Positions 1-5,919 of a DNA stretch of 5,919 nucleotides are shown here, piece after piece. Numbering within the stretch: the stretch's first letter is position 1; the number at the start of each line of letters is the position of its first letter. The notes under the pieces are model-generated. The model did not search any database. It worked only from the letters and a program-made list of their open reading frames with translations, and was not told the origin of the DNA. Position numbers and translations under genes: made by a program. Source of the stretch: Pontiellaceae bacterium. Lineage in GTDB: Bacteria; Verrucomicrobiota; Kiritimatiellia; Kiritimatiellales; Pontiellaceae. The stretch covers positions 1 through 5,919 of the forward strand of contig JAFGWS010000146.1 in NCBI GenBank assembly GCA_016937035.1. The letters run 5' to 3'.

Positions 1-1
1 G

Positions 2-1891
2 GCAGCCATCGTGCTGCCGACGGTCAGCCTGCTTTGGTTTATGAGCCGGGTAGTGATCAACGAGCGGCTGGTGATCCGTCAGAAGCTTGCGACGCTCTAC
101 GAAGGCGAGCTGAAGGAGGCGAGCGCACAGGCCCAGCATCAATTCCTTGTGCGGCTGAATGCGCTCAACTCAACGGACTGGCTGCAAAATCCAAATGGGC
201 TGTTGCGCCGATTGGTGCTGGAAGAACATTTTCAGGGTGTATTGATTTGGAGTTCTGACGGACCGCCCGCCTTCCCCTCTGCGGGCGGTCCGTCGGCCTC
301 AAATGTTCTTTCGGACGAACAGCTCAATGCGGCGTGGCAGCTGGAATTTGTGGAGCAGGATATGGAGGCGGCGGCAGAGCGTTATGCGCAGTTGGCCGCA
401 TCCGGAGATCCGCGCTCGGCGGCCGGCCAGATCCGCTGTTTGGCAAAGTTGGAGCGCTGGGACGCCGCGTTTGCTGCCGCGATAGCAAATGCTGATCCGT
501 CTTCTGCATCGACCCGTTTATTGTTGCTCACACAGCTCAAAGAGGCCGGAATGATGGAAGAGCATCCGCTGACGACTTCGCTGGTGGAGCAGCTCGCCGC
601 CGATCTGTTTAAGCCCGGCGCTGAGTTTCTTCCGTCGACCCAAAATCTATTGGTTGCCCGCCGGTTTCTGGAAACCCTGCAAGGAACGGAATTGGACGCA
701 GTCGAAGGCTTTTCTGCATCGCTCAAGCAGTTGATCGCGGCGGAGTCGCTTTCGCTGACGGCGCGCGACGTCGTGTCCGTGGCCGACTATCCGGTTGATC
801 AGATTCGGCGCATCAACAGCGGTGCAGAGCGGCTCTATGCGGTGCGCCATTCAACTCCGCTAAACGAAATTCTCATTCTGATGGACGACGAGGGGCTGAT
901 GTCAGCCCTGTCGGGCTATCGCGATGCGCTGGCGGACGCAGAGGTGCAGTTCCGCGTGTTCGATGTGCAGGGGCGGCTGATCGGCGGCGACGCGGGAGAA
1001 GGCATTGACACCATTGTTTCCGCGCCGCTGCCGACGGGTTCCCCGGAAGGACACATTGAACTGTTTTTTGAGAACGGCGATATGTTCAACAAGGCGGCGG
1101 GCAGACAGATTACGGTTTACATCTGGACCGGTGCGATGGTGATTCTGGTGATCCTGCTGGTCGGTATATTTGCAGGTCAGGCGGTAGGCCGGCAGATTCG
1201 GCTCAACAAAATGAAGAACAACTTTATCGCGACGGTCTCGCATGAGCTCAAAACCCCGCTGGCCTCGATGCGCCTGCTGGTCGATACGCTCCTCGAAAAA
1301 CGGGTGCGCGATGAGGCGCACGCAGAGGAATATCTGAACATGATCGCGCGCGAAAACGAGCGCCTCACCCGTGTGATCGAAAACTTTCTCTCCTTCTCGC
1401 GCATGGAGCGCAATCGAAATGCCTTTACTATGCTGCCGACCGCGCCGGCCGATATAGTCGAGGATGCGGTGGAGTCCATTTGTACCAAATATAAGGCGAA
1501 TGGCTGTAAATTAGAAATGGACCTTGCGCACGAGCTGCCGGAGATCACGGTTGACTCCGATGCGCTCGTCACCGTTCTGATCAACCTGCTCGACAATGCC
1601 TGCAAATATACCGGCACCGACAAACAGATTCGGCTCTCGCTCACCGTCGAAAACGAAGAGGTCTGCTTTGCGGTTTCGGACAACGGCATCGGCCTCACGC
1701 GGCGGCAGATTCGTAAAATATTCAACCATTTTTATCAGGTCGACAGCTCGCTGGCGCGTTCCAGCGAAGGCTGCGGACTCGGATTGAGTATTGTCTGGTT
1801 CATCGTAAACGCGCATAAAGGGCGCATCGATGTGGAGAGCCGGCCCGGTGAAGGCAGCACATTCTCCGTGCATTTGCCGAGGAACGATTAA
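2..1891 (+). CDS. Membrane sensor histidine kinase, 5' end cut by window edge
   Basis: This is a two-component sensor kinase that autophosphorylates on histidine and should pass phosphate to the regulator downstream. The frame is open to the left edge (codons at 2, 5 and 8 read A-A-I). A GTG at 11 is possible, but it falls inside a hydrophobic run (AAIVLPTVSLLWFM) that looks like the first membrane segment and has no visible ribosome site, so the true start is probably upstream. Numbering from that GTG, residues about 15-368 are an extracytoplasmic sensor. Residues 112-165 are Ala-rich TPR-like helices, and 275-365 may be a PAS/Cache-like fold (weak call). A second membrane segment spans about 368-391 and leads almost directly into HisKA without a recognisable HAMP domain. 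The H box SHELKTPL has phospho-acceptor His411. The catalytic domain shows the N box (N525, N529), G1 box D557-N-G-I-G561, an F-box-like NHFYQVD and G2 box G587-C-G-L-G591. All catalytic motifs are intact. The signal sensed is unknown. Confidence 0.93.
   Translation, partial: AAIVLPTVSLLWFMSRVVINERLVIRQKLATLYEGELKEASAQAQHQFLVRLNALNSTDWLQNPNGLLRRLVLEEHFQGVLIWSSDGPPAFPSAGGPSASNVLSDEQLNAAWQLEFVEQDMEAAAERYAQLAASGDPRSAAGQIRCLAKLERWDAAFAAAIANADPSSASTRLLLLTQLKEAGMMEEHPLTTSLVEQLAADLFKPGAEFLPSTQNLLVARRFLETLQGTELDAVEGFSASLKQLIAAESLSLTARDVVSVADYPVDQIRRINSGAERLYAVRHSTPLNEILILMDDEGLMSALSGYRDALADAEVQFRVFDVQGRLIGGDAGEGIDTIVSAPLPTGSPEGHIELFFENGDMFNKAAGRQITVYIWTGAMVILVILLVGIFAGQAVGRQIRLNKMKNNFIATVSHELKTPLASMRLLVDTLLEKRVRDEAHAEEYLNMIARENERLTRVIENFLSFSRMERNRNAFTMLPTAPADIVEDAVESICTKYKANGCKLEMDLAHELPEITVDSDALVTVLINLLDNACKYTGTDKQIRLSLTVENEEVCFAVSDNGIGLTRRQIRKIFNHFYQVDSSLARSSEGCGLGLSIVWFIVNAHKGRIDVESRPGEGSTFSVHLPRND
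257..294. repeat. Perfect 14-bp inverted repeat inside the kinase gene
   Basis: The left arm GACGGACCGCCCGC (257-270) and right arm GCGGGCGGTCCGTC (281-294) are exact reverse complements. They flank a 10-nt all-pyrimidine loop (271-280). Twelve of the 14 pairs are G:C, so the transcript should fold stably. There is no T tract on either side, so it does not look like an intrinsic terminator. It encodes part of a Gly/Pro/Ser/Ala-rich stretch (residues about 81-98) between two predicted folded parts of the sensor, which would suit a palindromic element inserted in a tolerant linker. Confidence 0.85.
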
Positions 1892-1959
1892 TTAAACACA
1901 AAGGCACAAAGCGCACAAAACATAGAGTACTTCGTGTCTTAAGCGCAGCGGGTGTTTAA
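1892..1959. repeat. Degenerate inverted-repeat element between kinase and regulator
   Basis: The outer arms TTAAACAC (1892-1899) and GTGTTTAA (1952-1959) are perfect complements. The left half carries ACACAAAGGCACAAAG (1897-1912), and the right half has the loosely complementary CTTCGTGTCTT across 1930-1940. AAGCGCA occurs twice (1909-1915 and 1941-1947), and its GCGC cores can pair. Hairpin-forming intergenic elements with CACAAAGGCACAAAG arms are known to me as dispersed repeats in environmental bacterial genomes. Assigning this copy to that class is from memory, and the right arm looks decayed. It fills most of the 97-nt gap and may weaken read-through from kinase to regulator. Confidence 0.55.
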
Positions 1960-1988
1960 AACAGGGTGCTAAGGAATGAAGGGGTGTA

Positions 1989-2669
1989 ATGGAAACGGTA
2001 CTGATTGTTGAAGATGATCCGAGCATGCTCATCGGGCTGAAGGATAACTTTGCGTTCAAGGGCTATAAAGTGCTCACCGCCGCCGACGGGGAAAAGGGGC
2101 TCGATGCCGCCTTAAACGCACGGCCCGACCTGATCATTCTCGACCTCATGCTGCCCAAGATCAACGGCTACGAAATCTGCCGCCTGCTTCGCCAGGAAGG
2201 GCTGGAAATGCCCATCATTATGCTCACCGCCAAGAGCGAGGAATCGGACGTCGTGCTCGGCCTCAATCTGGGCGCAGACGACTATGTTACCAAGCCCTTC
2301 AGCATTAATGAACTCCTCGCCCGAGCCGCCGCATTCCTGCGCCGCACCAGAAGAACCGAGACTGCCGACCTCGTCGAATTCGGCGATCTGCAGCTCGACC
2401 GCGCCGCCCGAAGGCTCCTGCGTGACGGCGAAGAGATCGAACTCTCGCCCAAGGAATTCAACCTGCTCACCTATTTTATCGAAAAAACGGGCCGCGCGCT
2501 GACGCGCGATGAAATTCTCAACGCGGTCTGGGGCTACGACTGCATCGTCACCAGCCGCAGCGTCGACCGCTTCGTCACCACCCTGCGCAACAAAATTGAA
2601 CCCGATCCTGCCAACCCCGTTTTTATCCACACGGTCCGCCAAGTCGGCTACCGCTTCGATCCGGATTAA
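1989..2669 (+). CDS. OmpR/PhoB-family response regulator
   Basis: This is a cytoplasmic DNA-binding response regulator of 226 aa, the usual length for the OmpR/PhoB family. The receiver domain spans residues about 1-118. It has the acidic pocket D9-D10, phospho-acceptor Asp52 in ILDLMLPKING, the switch Thr80 in MLTAKS, and Lys102-Pro103 in DYVTKPF. The winged-helix output domain spans about 128-224. It includes the family signature ELSPKEFNLL at 151-160, the recognition helix around 189-204 (SRSVDRFVTTLRNKIE) and the C-terminal wing HTVRQVGYRF. The ATG at 1989 is supported by AAGGGG at 1979-1984, 4 nt upstream, and by the immediate start of the receiver fold (METVLIVEDD). The kinase ends 97 nt upstream on the same strand, so they are the likely partners. 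The order kinase then regulator and the repeat between them are less usual than a tightly overlapping regulator-kinase pair. No promoter of its own was evident. Its targets cannot be inferred. Confidence 0.96.
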   Translation: METVLIVEDDPSMLIGLKDNFAFKGYKVLTAADGEKGLDAALNARPDLIILDLMLPKINGYEICRLLRQEGLEMPIIMLTAKSEESDVVLGLNLGADDYVTKPFSINELLARAAAFLRRTRRTETADLVEFGDLQLDRAARRLLRDGEEIELSPKEFNLLTYFIEKTGRALTRDEILNAVWGYDCIVTSRSVDRFVTTLRNKIEPDPANPVFIHTVRQVGYRFDPD

Positions 2670-2709
2670 TTTCATCGAAATCTCCAGGGTTCGCATCATA
2701 GCTTAAGGG

Positions 2710-2726
2710 CAAATTTTCCAAATTTG
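2710..2726. promoter_or_regulatory. Operator-like inverted repeat upstream of gyrB
   Basis: CAAATTT (2710-2716) and AAATTTG (2720-2726) form a perfect 7-bp inverted repeat around TCC. Each half also contains the self-palindrome AAATTT. It lies about 17 nt upstream of the -10-like hexamer of the proposed gyrB promoter, so a bound protein would cover the -35 region. The next bases are GGGGG and not a T run, which argues against a terminator for the upstream regulator gene. A protein binding site is inferred from geometry only. Confidence 0.35.
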
Positions 2727-2740
2727 GGGGCTTATGCCGT

Positions 2741-5313
<2,573 letters not shown>

Positions 5314-5330
5314 TTTTTTGGAGACGAAAA

Positions 5331-5537
5331 ATGAAAGTTGAACTAATCAAAGATAAAGATGGATTCACCGCGAAAGTGGCCAGTCACAAACATCTCGTTG
5401 CCTTTGGTTTTACCAAACGGGAAGCACTGGAAGAGCTGATCGGCGTCGTCGAGTCTGAACTGGAGTCCGAAAAGGAAATCCGTCAGATCGAAAAGCGGGT
5501 TCAGGAATATCTCCATAAAATCGAAGGCGGGGAGTGA
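5331..5537 (+). CDS. Small HicB-like antitoxin, first tandem copy
   Basis: This 68-aa protein resembles the N-terminal HicB fold: a beta strand (VELIKDKDGFTAKV), a short loop, an AFGFTKREALEEL strand-helix turn, then a long charged helix from about residue 29 to 64. HicB proteins bind and block HicA toxins. It lacks the PDLPGC-type motif common in HicB proteins, and it has no room for the C-terminal helix-turn-helix or ribbon-helix-helix that lets full-length HicB (often 80-140 aa) repress its own promoter. It aligns without gaps to the next gene, with 26 of 68 positions identical by my count. The ATG follows GGAG (5320-5323) by 7 nt and lies 17 nt after the gyrB stop with no terminator between. 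G+C is about 47% by hand count. The HicB-like call rests on the fold pattern and on the HicA gene downstream, and its function as an antitoxin is inferred. Confidence 0.8.
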   Translation: MKVELIKDKDGFTAKVASHKHLVAFGFTKREALEELIGVVESELESEKEIRQIEKRVQEYLHKIEGGE

Positions 5538-5540
5538 AGG

Positions 5541-5747
5541 ATGCAAATTGAAGTCAAAAAAGATGGCGATGGATATTTGGCCAAAGTGAAGGGCCGCGAA
5601 AATCTCTACGCCTTCGGGGCTTCCGAACAAGAGGCTCTGAATGAGTTGGGCAACGTGGTCGAAATGATGATGGATTATCATTTGGAGCAGGTGGAAGTAG
5701 AACGAAAGGTGCGGAATCAGCTTCAGAAGGTTGCTCATGCCGTATAG
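5541..5747 (+). CDS. Small HicB-like antitoxin, second tandem copy
   Basis: This 68-aa protein is exactly as long as its upstream neighbour and collinear with it. Shared positions cluster in KxDGxxAKV (residues 7-16), AFG (24-26), EALxEL (31-36) and VVE (39-41). The C-terminal helices differ greatly (MMMDYHLEQVEVERKV against SELESEKEIRQIEKRV), so this is an old duplication and the partner surfaces may differ. It lies 3 nt after the previous stop and is served by GGGGAG at 5529-5534. Its last 11 nt overlap the start of hicA in another frame, the close coupling typical of an antitoxin and its cognate toxin. That makes this copy the better candidate for the direct HicA partner. As in copy one, no DNA-binding domain is visible. 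G+C is about 47% by hand count. Confidence 0.83.
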   Translation: MQIEVKKDGDGYLAKVKGRENLYAFGASEQEALNELGNVVEMMMDYHLEQVEVERKVRNQLQKVAHAV

Positions 5748-5919
5748 CTTCCGGCAGATAGAGAAGCGACTGCAAAAGCTCGGATATAAAGTCGTCCGAC
5801 AAAAGGGATCGCACGTTTTGTTTTCAAACGGTGAAAAGATTTTTCCGGTACCGAATCACGGCGGAAAAGACATCTCTCCCGGAGTTGAGCGGCAGATTTT
5901 AAAGATGGTTGAACTCTCA
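5737..5919 (+). CDS. hicA: HicA-family mRNA interferase toxin, 3' end cut by window edge
   Basis: The 61 visible codons read as a HicA toxin, a small dsRBD-like ribonuclease that cleaves mRNA and halts translation until HicB binds it. The opening helix FRQIEKRLQKLGYKVVRQ is followed by the family hallmark KGSHVLF with the catalytic His26. Next come the strand KIFPVPNHGGKDISPG and the closing helix VERQILKMVELS. HicA proteins are usually about 60-80 aa, so only a few residues should be missing. This ORF is open to the right edge with no stop in view. The ATG at 5737 is supported by AGAAGG (5725-5730), 6 nt upstream, and by MPYSFRQIEK, which begins the first helix. It overlaps the second HicB-like gene by 11 nt. 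The antitoxin-first order is the reverse of the classic hicAB order, though hicBA loci exist. All recognisable active-site features are intact. Confidence 0.88.
   Translation, partial: MPYSFRQIEKRLQKLGYKVVRQKGSHVLFSNGEKIFPVPNHGGKDISPGVERQILKMVELS

Noticed and set aside
1177..1873. Overlapping minus-strand open frames opposite the kinase domain.
   Set aside because: The plus strand carries an intact set of histidine kinase motifs, and the antisense products show no conserved features.
2623..2631. TTATCCACA, a perfect consensus DnaA box near gyrB, hinting at a replication origin.
   Set aside because: It lies in the codons for the conserved F-I-H-T-V-R motif of OmpR-type regulators, stands alone, and has no AT-rich unwinding region or neighbouring boxes. 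Coding constraint explains it.
2670..2685. TTTC-ATC-GAAA as a terminator hairpin after the response regulator.
   Set aside because: The stem is only 4 bp, AT-rich, and has no following T tract.

Overview
This 5.9 kb window from a bacterial chromosome has every supported gene on the + strand. In order it holds a membrane histidine kinase cut by the left edge, its probable OmpR/PhoB-type response regulator, a complete gyrB, and a small toxin-antitoxin cluster: two tandem HicB-like genes and a HicA toxin gene cut by the right edge. The organism is a Gram-negative-type bacterium, because GyrB is the long form (835 aa) and aligns with E. coli GyrB at a constant +21 residue offset from the ATP site to the TOPRIM acidic triad. 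The GyrB wording, the style of the kinase and a CACAAAGGCACAAAG-type intergenic repeat suggest the PVC superphylum (Verrucomicrobiota, Kiritimatiellota or Lentisphaerota). This is a low-confidence impression from memory, not a computed placement.

Layout. Positions 2-1891 encode a kinase with an N-terminal membrane segment, a large extracytoplasmic region of about 350 residues with TPR-like helices, a second membrane segment, and HisKA and HATPase_c domains. A perfect 14-bp GC-rich palindrome lies inside its sensor-coding region. Positions 1892-1988 are a gap holding a degenerate inverted-repeat element. Positions 1989-2669 encode the response regulator. Positions 2670-2805 are the gyrB leader, with a 7-bp inverted repeat and an extended -10-like promoter. 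Positions 2806-5313 are gyrB. Positions 5331-5919 hold the hicB-like, hicB-like, hicA cluster, which follows gyrB by only 17 nt with no visible terminator or promoter of its own.

How the genes work together. The kinase should sense an envelope signal and phosphorylate Asp52 of the regulator, whose winged helix then binds promoter DNA; its targets cannot be read from this window. GyrB is the ATPase subunit of DNA gyrase; gyrA is not in the window. HicA is probably an mRNA interferase restrained by one or both HicB-like proteins. By hand count the Hic genes are about 46-47% G+C, while sampled stretches of gyrB are mostly in the low to mid fifties, so the cassette may be an acquired insertion behind an essential gene.

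The most interesting points are the HicB-HicB-HicA arrangement with minimal antitoxins lacking an evident DNA-binding domain, its apparent transcriptional coupling to gyrB, and the perfect palindrome inside the kinase gene. No RNA genes, insertion sequences or CRISPR arrays were seen.
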